6,654 nt of DNA from Lentisphaerota bacterium (GTDB lineage: Bacteria > Verrucomicrobiota > Kiritimatiellia > RFP12 > UBA3636): the NCBI GenBank assembly GCA_022837245.1, contig JALHHX010000124.1, forward strand, positions 1-6,654. Direction: 5' to 3'. Position 1 is the first letter of the stretch. Each line of letters opens with the position of its first letter. The notes under the pieces are model-generated. The model was given only the letters and a program-made list of their open reading frames with translations, searched no databases and was not told where the DNA came from. Both the position numbers and the translations under genes were made by a program. This document shows, in pieces, positions 1-5,800 of the stretch.

Positions 1-234
1 AATAAATGACTCGGACTCCAGCGCAATAGTCCCGCGAGGGAACCGCAGTTGCGGCGAGTAAAATTGGGGAATGTCCTAACAAATAACGTGGACTTTCACC
101 CGTGGACTTTCACTTTCTGACACCTTTACCGTTGGGGTTTCTCCGCCGTGGAGCAAAGCCTCTAAAAACATGAGCCAGAAACCGACAGCGCCGATCGTGA
201 AAAACACTTTTCAAAAAATCCGGAATGCCCTGTC
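1..234. other. Left-edge region without a recognisable gene
   Basis: I see no convincing coding sequence on either strand. The only open frame of any length starts at 170 on the plus strand and runs through the terminator and 5S gene, so it cannot be real. The stretch carries a short inverted repeat (ccgca-gt-tgcgg, about 44-55) and the direct repeat described separately. It lies downstream of the 5S transcription unit, whose terminator closes the region at 235. Confidence 0.6.
87..124. repeat. 13-bp direct repeat followed by REP-like half site
   Basis: The 13-mer cgtggactttcac occurs at 87-99 and again, identical, at 101-113, giving a 14-nt period. It is followed directly by tttctgacacc (114-124). 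The motif read as ggtgtcagaaagtg on the minus strand reminds me of short dispersed elements near REP-associated transposases in PVC bacteria, but this is memory rather than a search result. No transposase gene is present. It could also be a chance duplication. Confidence 0.4.
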
Positions 235-272
235 AAAAAAAAGCCCGCATGAACGATTCCATTCATGCGGGC
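235..272 (-). terminator. Rho-independent terminator of the 5S rRNA gene
   Basis: A perfect 11-bp stem (gcccgcatgaa at 243-253, ttcatgcgggc at 262-272) encloses an 8-nt loop. Read on the minus strand it is followed at once by eight T residues (the A-run at 235-242). It starts 12 nt beyond the 3' end of the 5S gene, the usual place for termination of that transcript. On the plus strand the stem is followed by an A-rich run with no T-tract, so it acts only for minus-strand transcription. Confidence 0.92.
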
Positions 273-284
273 CCCTGAAAAAAA

Positions 285-401
285 GCCTGGCGGCGCGCTA
301 CTCTCCTGCGGGCGACTCCCGCAGTACCCTCGCCGCTGGTGTGCTTAACTTCCGTGTTCGGAATGGAGACGGGTGTGACTACACCGCCATGGCCACCAGG
401 C
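285..401 (-). rRNA. rrf: 5S ribosomal RNA
   Basis: The 117-nt minus-strand sequence has the standard length of bacterial 5S rRNA. Its ends pair into helix I: gcctggtggc at the 5' end against gccgccaggc at the 3' end, ten pairs including one G-U. The conserved loop B/C segment ccgaacacggaagttaag is present (plus-strand complement 344-361), as is the 3' domain ggtactgcgggagtcgcc. The RNA is part of the large ribosomal subunit, where it contacts uL5, uL18 and bL25. Its 3' side has a strong terminator. Its 5' side is unusual: no 23S rRNA sequence lies upstream, and 173 bp away a divergent protease gene begins. The gene therefore appears solitary and should have its own promoter. Confidence 0.97.
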
Positions 402-539
402 AAAAGTGAAAACCGAAGAGCCGTCCGCCGGGGGATTCTATGTATCCTCGTAATCTATTGGAAAAACCGGGATGTGTTTTCGGCCCGGAAGAAAAAAGCA
501 CGGTCAAGCCTCCCCCAATGTGCTTCTTGCATGGCATGC

Positions 540-569
540 ATAATAAGCGGTGTAATTACACGACGTCAA
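540..569 (-). promoter_or_regulatory. Candidate promoter for the solitary 5S rRNA gene
   Basis: On the minus strand a -35 box TTGACG (564-569) and a -10 box TATTAT (540-545) are separated by 18 bp, each matching 5 of 6 consensus positions. Transcription would start near 533, leaving a leader of about 130 nt to be removed before the mature 5S 5' end at 401. The site lies between the 5S gene and the divergent protease, ending 5 bp before the protease start codon. This is a consensus match only. Confidence 0.45.
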
Positions 570-574
570 GGTTC

Positions 575-3313
575 ATGAAAATCAAGCATAGTAAACTTCC
601 ATCAATAATAAACCGAGTTTTCCTTCTGTGCGCTACGGCATCATTACACGCATCCGCTTACGGGGCGGGTGGCGCTGTTGCTAATAATATGGTTGGCTCT
701 GTAGTTTATGCGGCGGGGGTCTCAGCAGACAAGATAAGTCCTGTCATCCTTGCCCACCGGGAGGATAAGAGGAGATCCGTAGAAGTCGATCCAGCGGCTC
801 ACCGCGCGGCATTGAAGGCTCGTGGTCTGAATGGCGATGATCTGGATGGCGAAACTTGCGCCTTGTATTCCACCCGCCCGCTCTCAGCCGACGAACAGCA
901 GGAGCTTGCCGCACGCGGAATAGACATCAATCCCGATATCTGGATCCCTCCCGTTGAAGGCCGGCACCCCCAGGGGTTCCATCTGGCACGTGTCGCCTAT
1001 GACAGCCTCGATGCTGTTCGTGCCGATTCGCGTGTGGTCAGACTTGAGTCCGCCGAAACGATGGCACGGCCGCTGAACAATCTCGCCATTTCCATGATCA
1101 AGGCGAACCTCGTACATGGCGGCACCGGGATTCTCCCCTTCAACGGAGCCGGGGTGCGAGTCGCCGTGGCCGATAGCGGACTCGATCTTAGCCATGGCGA
1201 TTTTCCAACCCCCGTCGAGACATACGACATGACCACGGGCACCTCTCCTGCCACCTGGAGCACTACGGTGGTCAACACCGTATCGGCGCACGGAACGCAT
1301 GTCACCGCCTCTGCAGTTGGACGCGGCACTTTGTCGGGCGGCCTATATCGCGGCTCGGCGCCGGGCGCCGAGCTTTGCTTCTACAAGATCGGCGACAATA
1401 AAAATGCGAATGCCACCGAGTCCGACATGGTCGAGGCCATCGACCGCGCCGTCGCAGCCAATGCGCGTGTCTTCTCGATGAGCTACGGCGGCTTCAGCAC
1501 ATATCTCGATGGCAGCGAGGCAGCCGAGCAGGCCATTGATGCCGCCGTCGCCGCGGGAGTGACCGTCTTTGTCGCCGCAGGCAATGACGCGGATGCCATG
1601 CTGCACGACTCGGCCATCGTCTCCCCGGCGACTACTTCAGATTCATTTGGTTTCACAATTAACAACACCCAGAGCGCCGCCTATACTGCTGAGGAACACT
1701 TGCGGGTAATCTGGCAGGGCGGAACGCCGGGCACTTACGAGATATCGCTGAGTTGTACCAATCTGTTATCGAAAATACCCCGCATAGAGACATTGACTCT
1801 TGTTTCCAGCAGCACCAGCGTCCGGGGTACCAAGAGCGTGGAATACAAACTTTCGCCGAATATCCCCGCTGGCACTAGCAAGACCTACTTTTTCCGTTTG
1901 AGAAACACTGCGGCCAGCGGCGATCCAATAACCGTGCATCTATACCAGACGTCCGGGACAGGCACTTTTGATAGTCCCGACAGCTCATACACCGTGGGAC
2001 ATCCGGCAGTTGCCGACGGCGCCATCGCTGTCGGCGCCTGGGTCCAGCGTGCCACGTGGAGAGACTATATGGGAAGCAACTGGCAATTTCCAGGTGGCGT
2101 ATTGAACACTCTTGCGCAGTTCAGTGGTCGTGGCCCTCGCATCGATGGTGTTCGAAAGCCAGATATCGTTGCCCCAGGCGCCGCAACAATCTCTGCGCGT
2201 GAATCTGTCCCGGGGCTGGCCGCACAGGATGAATTGATAATCGATAACGACGGACTCAATCTCAACGGCAGCGGCCCCGCAAACTACTACATCATGCAGG
2301 GAACCAGCATGGCCTGTCCGATGGCCGCAGGAGTAGCGGCGCTTATGCTGCAGGGCAACCCCAATCTCACTCCGGCCGAGATACGAACGGCTCTGACAAA
2401 CACCGCGTCTCGCGCCGCCACCCCGGACAGTTTGGTTGGAAGCGGGCTCATAGACGCTCAGGCGGCAGTGCGCCAGACGACTCCGCTCACCCTGACGGTA
2501 AACTCGAGTTTTGGCGGTGCAATGCCGGGAACTCTTACCACGAATTACGGCGTCACATTCAGCCAGTGGATCACAAACTCGCCTCTCCCACAGGGGGTTG
2601 GCACGCAGCAGGTTTGCGTGGCGGTCAACGTTGCCGGCAACGTGTTCACCCAGAATTCACCGACTCAAGTCACAGTCACGCTGACCAACAATGCCACGCT
2701 GAACTGGCAGTGGCAGACCCAATACCTCCTGACCACAGACCACGCCGGGGACGGCGCGGTGACAGGAAGCTCCGGCTGGCTGCCTGCTGGCAGCAGTTCT
2801 CTGCTAACAGCGTCTCCAGCGTCTTATTGGTATTTGGAAGGGTGGGCCGGCGACACTGATGGCGGCATTGTGGAGGGCAATACCATCGAGGTTCACATGA
2901 ACCGAACCCGTTCGCTGATGGCCAATTTTGCCCCCAATCTCGCACCGCGGGGTACGCCGGAATACTGGCTGGCGTCCCATGGTCTGACCAACGACACCTT
3001 CGCGGTGGCTGAACAAACCGATTACGACGCCGACGGCATGCAAACATGGGAAGAGTATGTTGCCGACACCGACCCATCCAATCCCAAGTCGGTCCTTGCC
3101 CTCTCCTCGATCCTGGCCGGAGTCGATGGATTGAGCCTCACATGGATTGGCGGCCAATGGGCCAACCAATATCTCGAAGCAAGCGATGTGTTTGGTGTCA
3201 GCCCGTGGGTCAGCATCGCGACCAACAACGTCCTCCCGACCGCGATCACGAACAATATCCTCCTGCCTGCGCCCGTATCAAACCGCTTCTACCGCATCCG
3301 CGCCGTGCGGTAG
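575..3313 (+). CDS. Secreted subtilisin-family (S8) serine protease with inserted and C-terminal beta domains
   Basis: 912 residues. The open frame extends up to 440, but I choose the ATG at 575 because it begins a good Sec signal peptide: basic n-region MKIKHSKLPSIINR, hydrophobic VFLLCATASLHA, and a cleavage-type ASA near residue 28. No strong Shine-Dalgarno is visible. Residues about 33-165 look like an I9-type propeptide ending in RVVRLESAE. The catalytic domain (about 190-632) has Asp200 in VAVADSG, His239 in AHGTHV, oxyanion Asn337 in VAAGND and Ser578 in GTSMACPMAAG. The last motif has Met where most subtilases have His (SMATPHVAG). Residues about 355-470 are a beta-rich insertion between Asn and Ser. 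A beta segment (about 635-715), an InlB-like repeat (about 718-787), a DYDADG calcium-type loop (Asp816, 818, 820; Glu827) and a final beta module follow. It should be exported and cleave proteins outside the cytoplasm; the substrate is unknown. No membrane anchor or PEP-CTERM-like tail is present. Confidence 0.93.
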   Translation: MKIKHSKLPSIINRVFLLCATASLHASAYGAGGAVANNMVGSVVYAAGVSADKISPVILAHREDKRRSVEVDPAAHRAALKARGLNGDDLDGETCALYSTRPLSADEQQELAARGIDINPDIWIPPVEGRHPQGFHLARVAYDSLDAVRADSRVVRLESAETMARPLNNLAISMIKANLVHGGTGILPFNGAGVRVAVADSGLDLSHGDFPTPVETYDMTTGTSPATWSTTVVNTVSAHGTHVTASAVGRGTLSGGLYRGSAPGAELCFYKIGDNKNANATESDMVEAIDRAVAANARVFSMSYGGFSTYLDGSEAAEQAIDAAVAAGVTVFVAAGNDADAMLHDSAIVSPATTSDSFGFTINNTQSAAYTAEEHLRVIWQGGTPGTYEISLSCTNLLSKIPRIETLTLVSSSTSVRGTKSVEYKLSPNIPAGTSKTYFFRLRNTAASGDPITVHLYQTSGTGTFDSPDSSYTVGHPAVADGAIAVGAWVQRATWRDYMGSNWQFPGGVLNTLAQFSGRGPRIDGVRKPDIVAPGAATISARESVPGLAAQDELIIDNDGLNLNGSGPANYYIMQGTSMACPMAAGVAALMLQGNPNLTPAEIRTALTNTASRAATPDSLVGSGLIDAQAAVRQTTPLTLTVNSSFGGAMPGTLTTNYGVTFSQWITNSPLPQGVGTQQVCVAVNVAGNVFTQNSPTQVTVTLTNNATLNWQWQTQYLLTTDHAGDGAVTGSSGWLPAGSSSLLTASPASYWYLEGWAGDTDGGIVEGNTIEVHMNRTRSLMANFAPNLAPRGTPEYWLASHGLTNDTFAVAEQTDYDADGMQTWEEYVADTDPSNPKSVLALSSILAGVDGLSLTWIGGQWANQYLEASDVFGVSPWVSIATNNVLPTAITNNILLPAPVSNRFYRIRAVR

Positions 3314-3775
3314 GAACGCAACGATCTTGACGCCTCGGCCGCGGATAGGAAGGCCTTGAAGAATATTGGGTCCTTTGAAAGATTGTTCCCGCCGGCGCCA
3401 GTCCATTCGCCCGGAACGTCGCTGTAAAGAACTGTATTGGTGTTGCCATAGAATGCCTGGCCGGCTCCCGAGACTTTGTTGCTCCATGCTATGACGTTCT
3501 GGTTGGTGCCAATTGCAGCGGTTATGACTCCATTCCAGGCTGCCTGATAGGTGGCGGTGTTAACCGCGCCTCCGTTCTTGGCTTTATTGTTGGCAAAAGT
3601 GCAGTTGACAACTTTTGCAGTTGGTGTTCTTGACGAGTCCGGAATAGCGTTCGTTTAGCGCATCCTCAACCTGCTTGACCCAAGTTCCGGCGGCGGTAAG
3701 GCTTGTGGCATTCGCAACGATGCGCTGTTTCTTGCCTGCCTCTAAATTCACGATCACCTTAATCGAATTTGAAAA
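3289..3775 (-). pseudogene. Frame-broken remnant of a beta-helix-like surface protein
   Basis: Two minus-strand frames carry protein-like sequence without an intact gene. The upstream frame (about 3775 to 3623) reads IKVIVNLEAGKKQRIVANAT and on to WVKQVEDALNERYSGLVKNT. It has no ATG and a stop just before it. The downstream frame (3654 to the stop at 3289) reads PTAKVVNCTFANNKAKNGGA, then NVIAWSNKVSGAGQAFYGNT and NTVLYSDVPGEWTGAGGNN. This Asn/Gly-rich pattern, with NCTFANN and a DPIF segment, is typical of right-handed parallel beta-helix (pectate-lyase-fold) repeats. The frames meet near 3620-3632, consistent with a +1 or -2 shift. The usual C-terminal strands after DPIF are lacking, and the frame runs 25 bp into the protease 3' end, antisense. 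I infer a decayed gene truncated by rearrangement. The upstream part may belong to a different gene. Confidence 0.55.
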
Positions 3776-3820
3776 TTACCCTTTATCCTGGTCTCTGGCG
3801 CCAACTCTGGTCTCGGTGTT

Positions 3821-3845
3821 GTGTGCCTGCGGCACACGGGTGTGC
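3821..3845. repeat. Overlapping inverted repeats, mutually exclusive hairpins
   Basis: gtgtgcc (3821-3827) pairs perfectly with ggcacac (3831-3837) across a 3-nt loop. The same gcacac (3832-3837) can instead pair with gtgtgc (3840-3845), though with only a 2-nt gap. The central arm is therefore shared by two alternative stems. No T-tract follows on either strand, so a terminator is unlikely. Function is unknown. Confidence 0.4.
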
Positions 3846-3916
3846 AGAACGCGGCACGCTCAAACACCGCGCTGTAGACGCGTCTGGCTATGCCCGTATA
3901 GACGGACGCGCGGGAC

Positions 3917-3940
3917 CCGCAAGCAAGGGCCTGCTTGCGG
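3917..3940. repeat. 9-bp perfect inverted repeat
   Basis: ccgcaagca (3917-3925) and tgcttgcgg (3932-3940) form a perfect 9-bp stem with the 6-nt loop agggcc. There is no U-run on either strand, so this is not a canonical terminator. It may be a dispersed palindromic element in a decaying intergenic region. Confidence 0.45.
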
Positions 3941-4182
3941 AAAGTGGTTAAAAAGCCATGCGCCATGATTTTGAACAACTATGACAAACATCGGCCGCAC
4001 CTCCGCGTTATTCTATTGCATGGGTTTTATTCCCTCCCCGCAGGCAGGCTCTTGCCCGCGGGCTTCCTTGCGCCGGCAGCCCCGGCGCTTCGCTTGCTCC
4101 CGGCGACCCTTTCCTCGCCGCGAGTGCAACCCACATCGCACGCGCAAATTCTAGCTGCATCCTAAGCCCAACTCAGCAATAG

Positions 4183-4206
4183 CTTCGTGCCTTCGTGGCT
4201 TTGTGT
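4183..4206. repeat. Three 8-nt tandem units (cttcgtgN)
   Basis: The units cttcgtgc (4183), cttcgtgg (4191) and ctttgtgt (4199) follow with an exact 8-nt period and one internal mismatch. On the minus strand this reads as acacaaag-ccacgaag-gcacgaag. I recall similar 'cacgaagg' strings in intergenic DNA of environmental PVC bacteria, but could not search for them. Confidence 0.5.
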
Positions 4207-4244
4207 GGGATAATTGCGTGTTATAAGTACGTGGCACAAGCAAA

Positions 4245-4276
4245 AATCTGGGTTAATCAGCGCAAATCTGCGGATA
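4245..4276. repeat. Three 10-nt phased units (aatctg)
   Basis: aatctg at 4245, aatcag at 4255 and aatctg at 4265 are spaced exactly 10 nt apart, followed by cggata. On the minus strand the block reads tatccgcagatttgcgctga, then ttaacccagattttt, beginning 20 bp past the cca stop codon. The spacing equals about one helical turn. It may be a degenerate member of a dispersed family. Confidence 0.5.
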
Positions 4277-4296
4277 AAACACTTCTGACAAGACCG

Positions 4297-5691
4297 TTAT
4301 TGGCGCTTGCGCTTCAGAAATCGGTCGAGGTATTTATCTGCGGATTCTTTGTCTGTGAAGTCGCCGTTTATTTGGCGTTCGTAAAATCTCGAAAGGATTT
4401 CCCCGAACTCGGGCCCCGGTGTCAGACCGCGCGCTATCAGGTCGCGTCCCTGTATTAGGGGCCGCGGGGGCTCTTTGGCGACGGCGAGAGCTTCGGCTCT
4501 TTCGCGGAATTTCCGGAGGATGTTTATATCGGGCCCGTTTGGCGGCGTGGCGTTCATGTCGCATTCCACGACGTCCGCAAGCAGGTCAAGACGGCGTGCT
4601 TCGACGGCGAGTTTGCGGTAGGCTTTGTCGGAGGCGTCGTTGACGACGAGCGCAACCGGGCGCATGTGCGTGGCCACTAGTCGAACCACGGCATCTTCAA
4701 AATCCGGCATGTTCCACAGGCGCTTGATGAAGGAACGTACTTGCGTCTCTGCCGATTTTTCGTGTCCGTAGGAGGTTATCTTGCCTTTCTCAGCGAAGGC
4801 GGTCGTGTCCGGCTTGCCGAAGTCGTGGCAGAGTACAGACACTGCCACGAGGATGTCGTCGGCGCGGATGCCTTTGCGGACATTCGGCAGCCAGTCGAGC
4901 GCGAACATTGTGTGCGTCCAGACATCGCCTTCCGGGTGCCAGCGCGGATCCTGCGGGCAGTCGATTAGGGCCTCGAGCTCAGGGTAGTGGCGGATCCATC
5001 CGCAGTCTCTTAAGAATGCCAGACCAAGCGATGGTTTAGTGCCTTTGAGAAGGAGCTTTTCCCATTCTCCGGCGAGCCGTTCTGCGGGGAGGTTCTCGGG
5101 CGTCATGCGACTGCATGCGGCAATTGTCTCGGGGGCAACATTGTACTCGAACCGGGCGGAAAATTGCATCGCGCGGAGAACGCGAAGGGGGTCTTCAGAG
5201 AAATGACCGCTTACGTGGCGGATGATGTGGTTTTCGATGTCGGCCATGCCCTTGAACGGGTCTATGATCTCGCCCGTAATCGGATCGGCAAGAATTGCGT
5301 TGATGGTGAAGTCGCGTCTCGCGCAAGCCTCGTGGTAGGGCAGGTCGGAAATTGTGTCGACAAGAAACCCGCGGTGTCCGGGTGTGGTTTTGCTTTCGCG
5401 CCGCGGGAGCGAAACGTCAATGTCCAAGCCACCGATCTTCATGACTCCGAAGCTCATTCCTACCTTGTTTACCGAAAAGCGCGATGAAAGCATCGAGTAG
5501 AGCTTTTCGGATGGTATTCCGTATACTTCGAGATCGTAGTCGTGACCGCAGATGCCGCGTATGGCATCGCGGACGCAACCTCCGACAAGCAATGCGCGTC
5601 CGTCGGTGTCACGCGCCATTGCGGCGATCTCGCGCACGGCGTTTGCGGCGGGGGTGTCTGGGAGGCAGGTTGATACGATGTTCGTGCTCAT
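4297..5691 (-). CDS. cca: CCA tRNA nucleotidyltransferase with HD domain
   Basis: 464 residues. It adds or repairs the 3'-CCA end of tRNAs from CTP and ATP in the cytoplasm, as a class II enzyme of the poly(A) polymerase/CCA family. Visible motifs are LVGGCVRD (35-42), the metal-binding pair Asp51 and Asp53 in HDYDLEVYG, RRDFTINAI (125-133), and EDPLRVLRAMQFSARF (166-181) with the EDxxR base-recognition signature. An HD phosphohydrolase domain follows: His260, His289-Asp290 in LCHDFGK, and His310. The C-terminal LIQGRDLIARGLTPGPEFGE (412-431) is typical of HD-containing bacterial CCA enzymes. The frame is open up to 5757 with ATGs at 5757 and 5709, but the first lies upstream of the promoter and the second overlaps its -10 box. 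I therefore start at 5691 (MSTNIVS), which leaves a leader of about 10 nt and no Shine-Dalgarno. All key residues are present. Whether it adds CCA fully or only A or CC cannot be told by eye. Confidence 0.95.
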   Translation of the reverse strand: MSTNIVSTCLPDTPAANAVREIAAMARDTDGRALLVGGCVRDAIRGICGHDYDLEVYGIPSEKLYSMLSSRFSVNKVGMSFGVMKIGGLDIDVSLPRRESKTTPGHRGFLVDTISDLPYHEACARRDFTINAILADPITGEIIDPFKGMADIENHIIRHVSGHFSEDPLRVLRAMQFSARFEYNVAPETIAACSRMTPENLPAERLAGEWEKLLLKGTKPSLGLAFLRDCGWIRHYPELEALIDCPQDPRWHPEGDVWTHTMFALDWLPNVRKGIRADDILVAVSVLCHDFGKPDTTAFAEKGKITSYGHEKSAETQVRSFIKRLWNMPDFEDAVVRLVATHMRPVALVVNDASDKAYRKLAVEARRLDLLADVVECDMNATPPNGPDINILRKFRERAEALAVAKEPPRPLIQGRDLIARGLTPGPEFGEILSRFYERQINGDFTDKESADKYLDRFLKRKRQ

Positions 5692-5707
5692 GATATTGAA
5701 TGCACTC

Positions 5708-5736
5708 ATTATAGTGCTTAAATGCGCTGATGTCAC
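5708..5736 (-). promoter_or_regulatory. Sigma70-type promoter of cca
   Basis: On the minus strand a -35 box GTGACA (5731-5736, 5 of 6) and a perfect -10 box TATAAT (5708-5713) are exactly 17 bp apart. Predicted transcription start is near 5701, 10 nt before the ATG at 5691. It sits between the cca start and the stop codon of the membrane protein gene (5801), so cca can be transcribed independently of that upstream gene. It is the best promoter match I found in the window. Confidence 0.7.
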
Positions 5737-5800
5737 CTTTCGACAGAAACTGTGCATTATTTTAAGGGTTCACACCGACAGACCCACCTTGTTCGAGTAT

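Larger units (their letters stand above)
3776..4296. other. Gene-free region between pseudogene and cca
   Basis: About 520 bp with no gene I can support. The short open frames on both strands (for example plus 3935-4165 and 4195-4458, minus 3754-3978) have Cys/Arg/Pro-rich products of the kind made by chance in GC-rich DNA. Two hairpins lie at 3821-3845 and 3917-3940. A very GC-rich tract runs from about 4033 to 4130. Phased short repeats lie at 4183-4206 and 4245-4276. It is downstream of the convergent protease and cca genes, so no promoter need is obvious, and I found no T-tract terminator for either. Confidence 0.55.

Noticed and set aside
440..574. Extending the protease N-terminus to the ATG at 440 (45 extra residues)
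   Set aside because: The extension (MYPRNLLEKPGC...) would bury the clear signal peptide that starts at 575 and would cover the divergent 5S promoter region; it has no export-signal character.
170..578. Small plus-strand open frames over the 5S gene and terminator
   Set aside because: They are antisense to a certain 5S rRNA gene and its terminator and have no protein-like composition.
884..1606. Minus-strand open frames inside the protease (884-1300, 997-1329, 1343-1606)
   Set aside because: They are shadows of the GC-rich catalytic-domain codons; the plus-strand frame carries all S8 motifs.
2566..3169. Overlapping frames on both strands in the protease C-terminal region
   Set aside because: Low-quality Arg/His/Pro-rich products; the protease frame is uninterrupted and its domains are recognisable.
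3821..3940. Intrinsic terminators for the protease or pseudogene
   Set aside because: The stems have no T-tract on either strand.
3754..3978. Minus-strand 74-codon open frame as a gene
   Set aside because: The Cys/Arg/Thr-rich product spans the hairpin cluster, has no ribosome binding site and overlaps the better-supported pseudogene frame.
3780..4296. Integron attC site or CRISPR array in the gene-free region
   Set aside because: No RYYYAAC/GTTRRRY core pair is present, and the repeats are only 6-8 nt long without spacers of constant length.
3935..4458. Plus-strand open frames 3935-4165 and 4195-4458 as genes
   Set aside because: The first translates a GC-rich tract into Leu/Pro/Ala repeats. 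The second crosses the phased repeats and then runs antisense through the cca 3' end.
5164..5693. Plus-strand open frames antisense to the cca N-terminal half
   Set aside because: cca is unambiguous by motifs; these frames are mirror artefacts of its codon bias.
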